DNA from: an uncultured Clostridia bacterium
GTDB lineage: Bacteria > Bacillota > Clostridia > Peptostreptococcales > Anaerovoracaceae
Direction of reading: 5' to 3'
Length of the DNA stretch: 64,000 nucleotides
Assembly (NCBI GenBank): GCA_934233735.1
Contig: CAKQGQ010000004.1
Location: 77,745-141,744, forward strand
How positions within the stretch are numbered: the stretch's first letter is position 1; each line of letters begins with the position of its first letter. The notes beneath the pieces were generated by a model. That model was given only the letters and a program-made list of their open reading frames with translations, did not search any database and was not told the origin of the DNA. Of this stretch, positions 32,961 through 42,560 are shown in pieces. A program made the translations under genes and the position numbers.

Positions 32961-35438
32961 TCACGCTTCAAACAAATATTCTTCAAGTGCTGCTGCTAAA
33001 TGCAGCGGCAAAGGTAAAACTGTTGCCTCGCTATACTGGATCGGAATTTTTCGCAGCTCATTGGCATAAAAGATCCAGCTTGCCGCATCGTCACCCGGCT
33101 GAAGCTGCAGCGGATAAAATTCAATCATATCCTTTTCAGCAAAGCGATGTCTTGGAAAGGCAATTTTTGATTCCTTAAAGCTATTTGTATAGTGAATATC
33201 ATTTGGTTTTGTATGAATGCCCCAGTACACGTCTTCATACTTAAAAATGCCGGAAGCGGAAGTATACTGTAAATGTTCCTCCGTAGATTTCATGCTTAAA
33301 TTCGTGAAATAATCCGGGACTTCCTGATTTCTGCGAATCCGAATGATCCTTACACCGGAATCTATCAAGGAGAGCATATATGGATTATTCGGCATTCCAA
33401 CATTGATCTGCTCTGGACAATATTCATCTGCTGTAGTGTACCCATGAATCTCCTTGTCAGAAATGCCACTCCATACTGCGCGTGTATTTCCATCTGACTG
33501 AACAAAAAACAGAACGCTATCTTCTTTTTTGTAATAGTGATTTCTCAATTCCAGCAGTTTTTGCTTCGCAGGAGAGCGGCTCGCTGATACACATCGATGT
33601 TCCAAATCATTCTTCCAGAAAAGCTGTGCCATTTCAAGGCATGCCTCTCGATAGGAAACCGTTGGTTTTGAAAATGCGTCACAATTTACAGTAACCTTTC
33701 CTCTCTGTAAGTTGACTGTAACATAAATCGGAAGGAAACGTGCTTTATTGGAAATTCCATGCACTTGCGTACACAAGTGCATACCGATACAAGGTGTATC
33801 AGCCATCGGTGGCATTTTCTTTCTGAAATCCAATAATGTCACAATTCCTAATTGCCTATAAAGATCGTGTACTGCACGCTCAACCTTATGCTGATTGATG
33901 TTCTCTTCCGGATTGATAAACTGCACCACTCTGCCGGTTCTGGCAAATGCATTGCGAAGAACTGCTTTGGGATCGCCCTTAGTATAATGTTCTCTCCCGG
34001 GTAAAATGAAAATGCAGGCAGTCACAGCATCTGTCATTCCTAGCTGCTTGGCGATTTCTTCACATCGTTGAATTTGCGTTTGCTTTTTATTATCTGGCAT
34101 TGCATCTGCAAGATTTCCCACTTCCTTAGTGACGAACTGTATCTTCAAACAAGAGTCATCAGCTTCATCACCAAAATCCTGTTGAAGTTTATTTTGCAGT
34201 TGTTTCAGTAACTCCTGTTGAAACGGATCCTTCCAAAGCCCATAAAGTTCAAATGTAATCTGCGTTGTTCCTGCGCATTGGCAGACCCAGCTTCTAAAAT
34301 CTTCCTGTGATTCATATTCATCCGGTGCTTTGTAAATTGTAAATTTCTGTCCAGTTAGCTTAACCCTGTCCGCTTCTGCCTGCCCACAAATCATATCACC
34401 CAATAGGCTATAAATCGCTTGATGTAGAGCTGCTTTATCTATCACTGAGACTCCTGTGCCGATTTTTGAATCCACGAATCCTTTCATACCATTTTTATAT
34501 GGGAGAAGAATCTCTTCAGAATATGCTGCCGGATCCTTCAGAACATTTTCAACCGGTGGTAATGATTCATAACCCCAGATATTGTAGCATTCCCGATCTT
34601 GCTCTTTCCAGTCAAGTTTTTTGCTGCTGTAATGATACGAAATCGGAACTTGGCAGAATTTATCACTTGATACTCTAATATGTGCATTGATACTCTCGTT
34701 TAAGAATGGAACACGCTCCTTGTTGTAATTGGCCGGAATCCAGCGGCGAATACTCATTTGACACAGTAAAAGAGCCTTTCTTGTCGGTGGCGTTGTCTGC
34801 ACTGAAAAGTCAAATACAAAAGAATATTGATGTTGACTTTTAGGGTCTTTCATCGGCTGGCTGATCAATTGGTTCTTTGCAGAATAGCAAAGATGCAATA
34901 CTTGCTCATTTAAAATGATTTCCTGTCCTAGCAAACGGTTGCAAACAGAAAGTGGAATCGCTTGATAGGCTTCCTCACACACTGTGCCATCTTCAAAGGT
35001 AAGATTGATTTCATTTTCTGTTTGAAGGCTCACAAAATCATGATAATCTATCTCGTCACAAAAGTCGTTTGCCATTTGTTTTACAAGAGGCAGTGCATAA
35101 GGAGATGTCACATAAGTTGCCTTGATCCATGTTTTAATCATATCGCATAGTGCCTGAAGGTCTTTCTCTGAATAAGGATTACATGCGGTAAGCCAGCGTT
35201 CATCATTGCTTTCCTTTTTCAATGGTGCCAGATGGATAACCCCAACCATCCAACTATCGACCAGCTTTTTTAAGGCAGCCGTGGGTAATCCATACTCATC
35301 CTTGAAATTAGGTTTACTTTTTTTAGCAATCTCCAGTAAGGATTGCTTCCATGTTTGAGGAAACCCCAAATAGTAAATTTTTTGCTTTTGTCCGGCACTG
35401 AGCTGAAATGCAAGTGGATATATTTTTTTATTGCTCAT
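32961..35438 (-). CDS. pPIWI_RE protein (prokaryotic PIWI/Argonaute-like)
   Basis: This 825-residue protein matches the pPIWI_RE family, described by Burroughs, Iyer and Aravind as a PIWI group found with a helicase and a restriction-type nuclease. Residues 1-440 form the long family-specific N-terminal region. A MID-like part lies at about 475-540 (GDPKAVLRNAFARTGRVVQFI). The RNase H-like PIWI region spans about 545-825 and ends in the typical LPLPLHLAAALEEYL. Where canonical PIWI proteins have the first catalytic aspartate, the sequence reads IGMHLC, so nuclease activity may be lost. The start has GAAAGGA upstream and overlaps the helicase gene by 11 bases. Confidence 0.85.
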   Translation of the reverse strand: MSNKKIYPLAFQLSAGQKQKIYYLGFPQTWKQSLLEIAKKSKPNFKDEYGLPTAALKKLVDSWMVGVIHLAPLKKESNDERWLTACNPYSEKDLQALCDMIKTWIKATYVTSPYALPLVKQMANDFCDEIDYHDFVSLQTENEINLTFEDGTVCEEAYQAIPLSVCNRLLGQEIILNEQVLHLCYSAKNQLISQPMKDPKSQHQYSFVFDFSVQTTPPTRKALLLCQMSIRRWIPANYNKERVPFLNESINAHIRVSSDKFCQVPISYHYSSKKLDWKEQDRECYNIWGYESLPPVENVLKDPAAYSEEILLPYKNGMKGFVDSKIGTGVSVIDKAALHQAIYSLLGDMICGQAEADRVKLTGQKFTIYKAPDEYESQEDFRSWVCQCAGTTQITFELYGLWKDPFQQELLKQLQNKLQQDFGDEADDSCLKIQFVTKEVGNLADAMPDNKKQTQIQRCEEIAKQLGMTDAVTACIFILPGREHYTKGDPKAVLRNAFARTGRVVQFINPEENINQHKVERAVHDLYRQLGIVTLLDFRKKMPPMADTPCIGMHLCTQVHGISNKARFLPIYVTVNLQRGKVTVNCDAFSKPTVSYREACLEMAQLFWKNDLEHRCVSASRSPAKQKLLELRNHYYKKEDSVLFFVQSDGNTRAVWSGISDKEIHGYTTADEYCPEQINVGMPNNPYMLSLIDSGVRIIRIRRNQEVPDYFTNLSMKSTEEHLQYTSASGIFKYEDVYWGIHTKPNDIHYTNSFKESKIAFPRHRFAEKDMIEFYPLQLQPGDDAASWIFYANELRKIPIQYSEATVLPLPLHLAAALEEYLFEA

Positions 35439-38400
35439 ATTGAATGTCCTTTCTATACGCTTCGTAAAATGGGGCATATAAGGTCTCCGCAATCTCTTTG
35501 CTCTCTTTCTGTGTCATCAAGGTGTCCAAATATCTACCCAATTCGGAAAGACAGTCGAAATCATCCGGTTTCTCTTCATGTCTGCGAAATGCACCATCAA
35601 TAAAGTAAATATGGGGCTCCGGCTTTGTCACATCTGTAACGCGTGCCAATCGCCCAAAGATCTGTAAAATCAAGATAAAAAGAGTTGCAACAATGTCCCG
35701 TCGTGCTTCTTCATCTAAATCCGCTAGTCCAAAAGCCTTATTCCTGCTCATTTTAGCCCATTGCTGAGATGCAAATTGGCGCATGCGTACATTATATGCA
35801 AACATTGGTTCATTGAGATTTCGTTTGCACTGCGCCTCTGCAAGGCCATTTAGCTTACTTCCGGCCTGCTGTATGTCATTAGGAACAGGCATTGGCCGGA
35901 CCATGAAGAAAACAGCAGAAAGCGCAGAATGTCCGCGTTCGTCAACAATGTTATGACCACGCTCGATTGCCATTGCAGGCGCAATCAGAATATCCTCTTT
36001 CATCTCCGCAAATCGTCCGACCTCACCACGCCGCACAACACCTTCTTCGTTTCTCGTTTCACTCGCATCAGAAATCATGCGGCAAATACTTATAGGGGAA
36101 TTCACCTTTCTTAATGCTGTTCCTAACACTTGCTGCACCTCTTGTGCTTGTACATAACTATTAACTACCAGCAGAATCTTTCCGGCTTTTCGTTCGTATT
36201 CCCTTATAATAAGATCTACTGTTTTTTTCGTTACTATGCGAAGCTGTTCTGCACGTTGATCATCTGCTGCCCCTGAAATGCGTTCGGGAAAACCAGATTC
36301 AAAAAAACGTGTTTTTTCAAGGAATGCTCGTTTATCACTATCAGCCTCCAAAATATAATTGACCGGCCGATTTACATGATATTCATACGAACCCTCTGCC
36401 CAGCTGGATCCGGATAGCAAAACCACATGAGGCCCCATAGGATTTCCATGCACATCGGTCTGCAGATACGGCAAATCTTTCATAAGGCTTCTTCCAAATG
36501 CAAACTGACGATACAAGCAGATGTCTTCCTCATCTGTCTTTTTCATTCCAAACAGATTGCCGCACAGTGCAGACGGAAGGAGAAATTGCTGTTGCCGGAA
36601 TCGCGTTTGCAAAAAACCAAATAGTTCATTTTGTCCATATGAAGTCTCATGACTCGCATCATATGCCTCATTAAGACCTCGCACAAAATGGTCAAAATAG
36701 ATCAATCGCAAAATAAGCTTAAGCCGAGCATCTTGGATCCGCCTTGCTTTATCTTTTTGAGGCCTCGGGAACGCAGTTCCCAGTTCGTTTATCCAACCAT
36801 TATACATTTGATCGAAAAAGGTATCATCTGTGCTCTTGCATGAACTCTCAAGTACAGTCCATAAAGTACTGTGTCGCATGCCCTCTTCTTGCACGTCAAT
36901 TAAATCGTAAATCTGTTTATAAATGACCCGCGGAATTTTATATTCTGATTCCTCTTCATATAAATTTTCCAGAAGCATCAATGCTGAGAAAGGATCCCCA
37001 TATGTAATTTGGCTCCATGCTCCCAATCCCCGGCGCAGAGATTTTACAATACAGCTGAGTACTGTCACGCTTTGTCGCTGCAGTTCATCATATCGCTGCA
37101 TCGCCAAATTTGCTTCCCTGCTCTTGCTGCTTAGTCTCATATATGCGCTGCAATCATCTGCACATTCCTGAATGAAACTGTTAAAGCTGGTTTCCGGCAT
37201 AAAAAGTTGATCAAGCGTCTTCTGAACTCTATCACATTCATCAAAGATAACCAGATCGAAATCACGCATTACCAATTCTAAAAACGTTTCGCGCTGCTGT
37301 CCTACTCTGGATATAGCAAATCCTGCAACAGTTGTCAATACAACTGAGGAAGTATAGCATTCTCGGAGCATTTTGGTTCCTGCACACCGGTTGAAATAAG
37401 GGCACAAATGATTTCTATTGTCCTTTTTCAGGATATAACATGGCTCTTCGCCAAAATCAATTGCTTTGCTATGCTGTGTATCCAGTCCATCGATCAGACA
37501 ATTGGCTGTCAGGTATTCAGAGAGTTCTGCTTGCAAACAATTCTCTTCAGGCTGCACAACTTGATTGATGTATTTTGCCCTATTGGCGCGGCCAATTAAG
37601 GGGCTGACTGTGACTCCAAAACGTGATAAATATTTCTGCAAGTTTAAGACGTCAGCTACTGTGTCCAAAACGATCGTAACCCGGCAACCATGTTGATGAC
37701 ACCAAAATGCTAAAACTTTAATCAGTGTTGATTTCCCTGAGCCGACCATCCCGACAATATTGGTTATTTCATGGATGGTAAGTTCTGCACTTGCTTTTAC
37801 TGAAGTGTCTTGTATCTTTTTCAAAATATTAGACTGCAATATTGTATAGCATGGGTCATTAGGACAGAGTTCTGTCATTTGCTTTGCTGTATCCAAGAGC
37901 TCATCCAGAGTGATAGATATCTTTTCTTTTCGAACTTTATGTAACGCTGTGTGAGTCGGTGCTATATGCGCATTGTCGAGTTTAAGGCGAACTTTCTCGT
38001 ATTCTCCATTATCCGAATTCCTGTACAAATAGTGATAGTTACCTTGCTCCGCATACAGCAGCGTACTATTGCGCTCCGTTTTTTCTGTCCAGAACCGTGA
38101 CCATTCTTCTCTGCGTTTTTCATATGGATACGGATATGCTTCTTCTGATTTGAAACAGGAGATCTCCCCGCCTTTTTCCCTAAATGAAAAAGCTCTGACC
38201 GCAGCATATCGTGATTCGCGATACTGCCTCAAATCATCCTGCCAGTATTTCTTCGAACGATAGTATCCCAAAGTATATCGAGCCTGCTGCAATATATGCT
38301 CCATACCTGAACATGCTGTCGCCCCGATCAGATGATACTGCGTAAACAAAAGATAGGCCTTTTGGGGATCAGCATCAGGCGCATTGGTAGTGAGTAAATG

Positions 38401-38508
38401 CAGCACTGCTTCAACCGCAGCAAAACGTTCCATTGGCATGGAATCTTCTATCGTGCAGAATTGCGGTGCAAGCGGTATGTACCACTCAATTTTCTGTTTG
38501 CTTTTCAC
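35428..38508 (-). CDS. DinG-like superfamily 2 helicase of the pPIWI_RE module
   Basis: The 1026-residue protein has a family-specific N-terminal region (1-200) and a helicase core with Walker A GMVGSGKST (253-261). The DEAH-like box is IFDECD (421-426). Four cysteines at 357, 369, 375 and 384 could hold the iron-sulfur cluster typical of DinG/XPD helicases. The C-terminal helicase half contains QAGSKLNGLAEAQ and FGRLARVTDV. It overlaps both neighbours, by 23 bases with the REase gene and 11 with the PIWI gene. It probably remodels DNA or RNA for the PIWI and nuclease partners. Confidence 0.85.
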   Translation of the reverse strand: MKSKQKIEWYIPLAPQFCTIEDSMPMERFAAVEAVLHLLTTNAPDADPQKAYLLFTQYHLIGATACSGMEHILQQARYTLGYYRSKKYWQDDLRQYRESRYAAVRAFSFREKGGEISCFKSEEAYPYPYEKRREEWSRFWTEKTERNSTLLYAEQGNYHYLYRNSDNGEYEKVRLKLDNAHIAPTHTALHKVRKEKISITLDELLDTAKQMTELCPNDPCYTILQSNILKKIQDTSVKASAELTIHEITNIVGMVGSGKSTLIKVLAFWCHQHGCRVTIVLDTVADVLNLQKYLSRFGVTVSPLIGRANRAKYINQVVQPEENCLQAELSEYLTANCLIDGLDTQHSKAIDFGEEPCYILKKDNRNHLCPYFNRCAGTKMLRECYTSSVVLTTVAGFAISRVGQQRETFLELVMRDFDLVIFDECDRVQKTLDQLFMPETSFNSFIQECADDCSAYMRLSSKSREANLAMQRYDELQRQSVTVLSCIVKSLRRGLGAWSQITYGDPFSALMLLENLYEEESEYKIPRVIYKQIYDLIDVQEEGMRHSTLWTVLESSCKSTDDTFFDQMYNGWINELGTAFPRPQKDKARRIQDARLKLILRLIYFDHFVRGLNEAYDASHETSYGQNELFGFLQTRFRQQQFLLPSALCGNLFGMKKTDEEDICLYRQFAFGRSLMKDLPYLQTDVHGNPMGPHVVLLSGSSWAEGSYEYHVNRPVNYILEADSDKRAFLEKTRFFESGFPERISGAADDQRAEQLRIVTKKTVDLIIREYERKAGKILLVVNSYVQAQEVQQVLGTALRKVNSPISICRMISDASETRNEEGVVRRGEVGRFAEMKEDILIAPAMAIERGHNIVDERGHSALSAVFFMVRPMPVPNDIQQAGSKLNGLAEAQCKRNLNEPMFAYNVRMRQFASQQWAKMSRNKAFGLADLDEEARRDIVATLFILILQIFGRLARVTDVTKPEPHIYFIDGAFRRHEEKPDDFDCLSELGRYLDTLMTQKESKEIAETLYAPFYEAYRKDIQYEQ

Positions 38509-39622
38509 GACATTCTGCCTCCTTCTTTGTAATTTCTCGTTTCAATGAATACAAAGTCACACATTTTACATTTTTTTGATCTGTCAGGACACGATTGATG
38601 ATTGCAGTATAGTTTTGCTGATTTCTAACATATTCACTCGGTATGACGAAATACCCTCTTGCATAATCTCCCTCCGGGAACCCCTGATCAGATTGTATTT
38701 TGGAGCGCAATGCGATAGGACTTCGATAGGACTTCGAATCAATCTCCCAAATTTCTCCATCAGCAAACTGAATTTCCACATCGTAACGGTCCATCTGCGG
38801 CCATAACTTCCAGTCTAATCCCTTCTTTTCACAATACGCAGCGATCTCCAGTTCCAACTTTCCCGGCATTGCAAAATAGCGCATAATACCTTTTTTCAGA
38901 CGATATAAGTTTCCTGTCGAAATATCTAGCCTCAATGTTTCCGTAAGTTCCGGTGTTATATCCATGCAATGCGAAGAGTGACAGAGATATCCATATTTCC
39001 CAACTGTCATTGTCCACCCGCAGGTCGGGCAGCGATAGCTGTCTTCGGTAATTTCTTCATAAGCAAACTGAAAGGCTTCTCTAGCCGCTTGATCATCTGC
39101 CAGCGCAAGGGACATTTTCCTTCTATCTTCAAGTGTTATAATAGGGTTTTCAATAAGATATCTCCTGATCTTACAATAATTTTCTTGATCCAAAACAGCC
39201 ATTCGTTCATAGAGAATTCGTTCATCTGTTCCATCTAAGATATCACTGTCTTGTGTATCCAAGAACTCATAACAATCAGCGCTAGGCGTATACAGATTTT
39301 CGTCTCTTCGATAGGCAAAGGCCTCATATGCGTAAAAGGGCTCTTCTTGCAGACACAAGTTCTCCAGTGCCACAGAATCCCAGTCAGTAAACCATTCCGC
39401 TATCGGCTTGGTAATGTAATGTGCCAGAAAAGATGCTTCATCAACATATTGCCAAATAGATTTACATCCGGCTTCATAGCTGGCAGCCAAAAACATATTG
39501 ATACCATGCTGCAACGTTCTGCTATAGGGATACGTTCTTGGATTTTTTTGCAGAAGCTCTTCTTTTTCGATCAATCCTTTTGCAATTAAAGCAAAAGCTT
39601 TTCTCAAAAATGATGTATCCAT
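38486..39622 (-). CDS. restriction-endonuclease-like protein of the pPIWI_RE module
   Basis: The 378-residue protein has a helical N-terminal region and a zinc-ribbon (C198, C201, C214, C219). Its C-terminal PD-(D/E)xK nuclease core has D281 and E293-I-D295-S-K297 (EIWEIDSKS). The start is MDTSFLRKAF, with AAAGGAGG seven bases upstream; the frame is open further upstream through a hairpin but lacks a site there. It is the first gene of the three-gene operon, and a terminator-like hairpin sits just ahead of its ribosome binding site. Confidence 0.82.
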   Translation of the reverse strand: MDTSFLRKAFALIAKGLIEKEELLQKNPRTYPYSRTLQHGINMFLAASYEAGCKSIWQYVDEASFLAHYITKPIAEWFTDWDSVALENLCLQEEPFYAYEAFAYRRDENLYTPSADCYEFLDTQDSDILDGTDERILYERMAVLDQENYCKIRRYLIENPIITLEDRRKMSLALADDQAAREAFQFAYEEITEDSYRCPTCGWTMTVGKYGYLCHSSHCMDITPELTETLRLDISTGNLYRLKKGIMRYFAMPGKLELEIAAYCEKKGLDWKLWPQMDRYDVEIQFADGEIWEIDSKSYRSPIALRSKIQSDQGFPEGDYARGYFVIPSEYVRNQQNYTAIINRVLTDQKNVKCVTLYSLKREITKKEAECREKQTEN

Positions 39623-39642
39623 ATGATCGCCTCCTTTTTCAT

Positions 39643-39679
39643 AAAAAAACGGTTTCCTTGAAGTGTACAAGAAAACCGT
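39643..39679 (-). terminator. intrinsic terminator or attenuator in the pPIWI_RE leader
   Basis: On the minus strand ACGGTTT and AAACCGT pair around a loop and are followed by seven T. The end of the T run is only about ten bases before the AAAGGAGG of the REase gene. Because a strong promoter lies about 130 bases upstream, the hairpin is inside the operon leader and could attenuate expression. A nine-base direct repeat (CTAGGATAA twice) lies in the leader. Confidence 0.6.
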
Positions 39680-39775
39680 AAATATTTTACTAGATGTTAT
39701 GCTTATCCTAGTTATCCTAGAACTCTGCACATTGCGCGTCTGTAATCCTCTTTACTTTTCTCATGTACACCAATA

Positions 39776-39805
39776 ATTATATATGAATGCTTTTGTTTTT
39801 GTCAA
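39776..39805 (-). promoter_or_regulatory. strong sigma-A promoter of the pPIWI_RE operon
   Basis: TTGACA, 18 bases, TATAAT on the minus strand, both boxes perfect. It begins just after the stop of the upstream helicase-nuclease gene. Confidence 0.75.
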
Positions 39806-39815
39806 CCGATTTTTT

Positions 39816-42539
39816 CTATTCCTCAATTCTCACAAGCGCCGCCGCAAGCCGCTCCTTCTCTCCGCTGCCGGTGGTCGCAAAGCGTTCAATAGGAATCTCA
39901 TATTTTTTTAAAATATTATTTTTCAGAATATCTCTTTCCTGCTGCTTTTCATTTTCTGCATGAAATGCATATCCATCAACTTCCACCGCTAGGACAGGCT
40001 GATAATCCAACTTTGAAAAAATCATAAAATCCACATGCGAATTCCTGTTCATCGCAAATCTGCACTCTTCATCTGTCAGCTTGCTGTAATCCGAAATCAA
40101 ATGTTTCAGCGGAACATGGACTGCGACATCATATTTTGAAAAGTCATCTTTTACAAGTACATCCCGTATCACAGCGTACATGAGATTCTCACTGTCGTAA
40201 TCGGAGCTGCGCCCGTATTTTGCTAAGACTTTTTCCCTCGCCAGCTCGTAACCTTTATATAAATTATCAAAAATGGATGTTATTTGGCTGTCAATTACCT
40301 CATAGTTGTGATACTTGATGTATCCAATCAAATCGTGAATCGGTGAAGTTTTGTCGTTGCCATTGCCGTCAGTGACCACAATAAATTCCCGGATAGCCCG
40401 CGAAACCGCGACATTCAGACGATTTGGGTCAGAGGCGAAGTCTCCGATCTCGTTATCCACGGTGCTGAAGATCATCGTTGTGCGTTCCTGCCCCTGGAAC
40501 TTATCCACGGTATCAGACTTGATATTTTCATTGTTTTCATCTATTCGATGCTGCAGTGTTTCAGCCTGCCTGCGGTAAGGCGTTACAATGCCGATGTTCT
40601 CTTCTGCCGAAAGGCGCAGCGAAGGCAAAACTTCCTTTTCAATCACATCGATCTGTCTTTCATTTACATGACCGCGCGCATGGTTTCCAGCCACAGTTCT
40701 GTAAACCGCCAGCGGTCGCTCTCCCGAAGCCTTTGACATGATGATCAACTCGTTGTTATAAAACCGCTTATTGCAGAACCCTATGATCTCCGGATGGCAA
40801 CGATAATGCTCACGAAGCAAAACCCTTGGCGCACTTGGGAAAACTTTTGAGACAGAAGACAAAAGGCTGTGTTTTTCATAGCAATACGCTTCCGGCAAAT
40901 CATATTGAGAAAAAATCGAATGCACTTTCATCTTTGTTTCGCTGTCTACAACATTCGGAAGCTGCTTTAAATCTCCGACGACTACAGCTTTTTTTGCACA
41001 CGAAAACGCGAGTGCTCCGGTGCTGATATCCACCTGGGATGCCTCGTCAATAATCACATAATCGTAAAGATAATCCGGCGACAAACTCGATGTTAAAGAA
41101 TATGTCGTACTTAAAATAACCGGATAATCCTTCGCAAATTCATCCGCTTTGAATTTTAAGTCACTCGATGTGTATGCACATGCGTGCTTTGCTTTATGAT
41201 ATTTCCTCGCAAGACTTGCCTTAAAAATACGAACGGAATCTTCCGTATACTGTCTCATCTTCTCGTCAAAACTATATGATTCAAGCCTTTTATTCAGGCC
41301 ATCAATCTCGCTCTGAATTTCCGCAATACGCTTTATGTAATACAGATTTTCAAAAGATTCGCAAACGGTGTCCATATTCCATGTGAGAAATGCAAATTTA
41401 CGAATCCGATAGCGAAATCTCCACAGCAGTTTCTTGAAAAATCCGATGTGAATGCCGTTTTCCATGCAGTATTCGTATTCCGTCAGCTGCTGTAAGATTG
41501 CTTGTGCATCTGCTCCTTGTGAAAACACTTCCTGAAGGATATCATCTGTTCGCTGATGGTCGCTACCGCCCGTATAATGCTTGTACTCTCTTTCCAGTTC
41601 ATCAAGTTCCTCTGTTAACATGGACAACTTGTTTTTTGATTCCAGCATTTGATTCAGTTCATTTTCTGAATCTGCCAAATTCCTCTTTAGCTGAGAATAC
41701 TCCTCCCTATCCATATGCCAGGATTCAATATTTGGAATCTCTATTTTTTGGTTATCAATAAATTTTTCTTTGTTTTCTTTTTTTCCAAGCGGTGTTGCAA
41801 TGAAAGAAACTCCGTACTTTTCAAGCTTTTCATAAACATTTTCCGTGGCAGTGTTATTATTTGAAACCACCGCAACCGTCTCATTATTCATTACCGCATT
41901 CGCAATAATATTTAAAATAGTCTGTGTCTTTCCCGTGCCTGGAGGGCCTTCAATCAGGCTGATTTTGCTCCGCATGGCATTCTCCACGGCTCCTTTCTGG
42001 CTCAAATTAAAGCCGAATGGATAAACAACTGTGTGTTCGATATTCTCTTTTACCTGAACCGGCGTGCTTTCCAGATAATCATGCAAAACACTGACGCGCG
42101 GAATCACTTGAATCTTATCGTAATTTCTTTTCAGAACATTATGTCCTTCCACAATTAAACCGATTTTCTCAGCCAGTTCGTAAAGGTATTGGAAGCCGTT
42201 TCTGCTTCGGCAAGCGGTTTGCTCTGTAACCCGCACCTGATTTTTGAAAACTGTGCGATAGTTGTCGTCCGTAAAGATGACTCGCACATATTTGCCAAAA
42301 TCCTGCACGCCGCATGCATCCATTCTCAAATTCCCTTCCAAAATAAGTGCTTTCCCTTCAAGCGATTTCGTGTCTACACCTTTACAGACAGTAAGATTAG
42401 ATGCACTATACCGGAACGACTTGTTATTTTGGAAAGTTACCCGGACAAAAGGACTGTTCTTCTCATATTCAAATTTTTTTATTTCTTCAGTTTTATCTTC
42501 CCCTTTGAGAAGAATCAAGTGGGATGGGTATTTTTTCAT
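39816..42539 (-). CDS. superfamily 1 (Upf1/Dna2-like) helicase fused to a DUF2726-like nuclease domain
   Basis: The 907-residue protein starts with about 150 residues of accessory beta-rich sequence. The SF1 helicase core has Walker A GPPGTGKT (198-205), the DEAS box in YVIIDEAS, GDLKQLP, and the late motif PNRLNVAVSRA. The last 110 residues look like a DUF2726/Vsr-like nuclease, with HVDFMIF and AVEVDGYAFH. A coiled region interrupts the helicase near 270-340. Helicase-nuclease fusions of this form are frequent in defence islands. It follows the zinc-ribbon gene by 21 bases, with ACAGGAG before its start. Confidence 0.85.
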   Translation of the reverse strand: MKKYPSHLILLKGEDKTEEIKKFEYEKNSPFVRVTFQNNKSFRYSASNLTVCKGVDTKSLEGKALILEGNLRMDACGVQDFGKYVRVIFTDDNYRTVFKNQVRVTEQTACRSRNGFQYLYELAEKIGLIVEGHNVLKRNYDKIQVIPRVSVLHDYLESTPVQVKENIEHTVVYPFGFNLSQKGAVENAMRSKISLIEGPPGTGKTQTILNIIANAVMNNETVAVVSNNNTATENVYEKLEKYGVSFIATPLGKKENKEKFIDNQKIEIPNIESWHMDREEYSQLKRNLADSENELNQMLESKNKLSMLTEELDELEREYKHYTGGSDHQRTDDILQEVFSQGADAQAILQQLTEYEYCMENGIHIGFFKKLLWRFRYRIRKFAFLTWNMDTVCESFENLYYIKRIAEIQSEIDGLNKRLESYSFDEKMRQYTEDSVRIFKASLARKYHKAKHACAYTSSDLKFKADEFAKDYPVILSTTYSLTSSLSPDYLYDYVIIDEASQVDISTGALAFSCAKKAVVVGDLKQLPNVVDSETKMKVHSIFSQYDLPEAYCYEKHSLLSSVSKVFPSAPRVLLREHYRCHPEIIGFCNKRFYNNELIIMSKASGERPLAVYRTVAGNHARGHVNERQIDVIEKEVLPSLRLSAEENIGIVTPYRRQAETLQHRIDENNENIKSDTVDKFQGQERTTMIFSTVDNEIGDFASDPNRLNVAVSRAIREFIVVTDGNGNDKTSPIHDLIGYIKYHNYEVIDSQITSIFDNLYKGYELAREKVLAKYGRSSDYDSENLMYAVIRDVLVKDDFSKYDVAVHVPLKHLISDYSKLTDEECRFAMNRNSHVDFMIFSKLDYQPVLAVEVDGYAFHAENEKQQERDILKNNILKKYEIPIERFATTGSGEKERLAAALVRIEE

Positions 42540-42560
42540 AGGCGCTCCTGTAGTTAAAAA

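Noticed and set aside
39623..39730. N-terminal extension of the pPIWI_RE nuclease from an upstream GTG
   Set aside because: The extension would run through the terminator hairpin and lacks a ribosome binding site. The downstream ATG has a perfect one.
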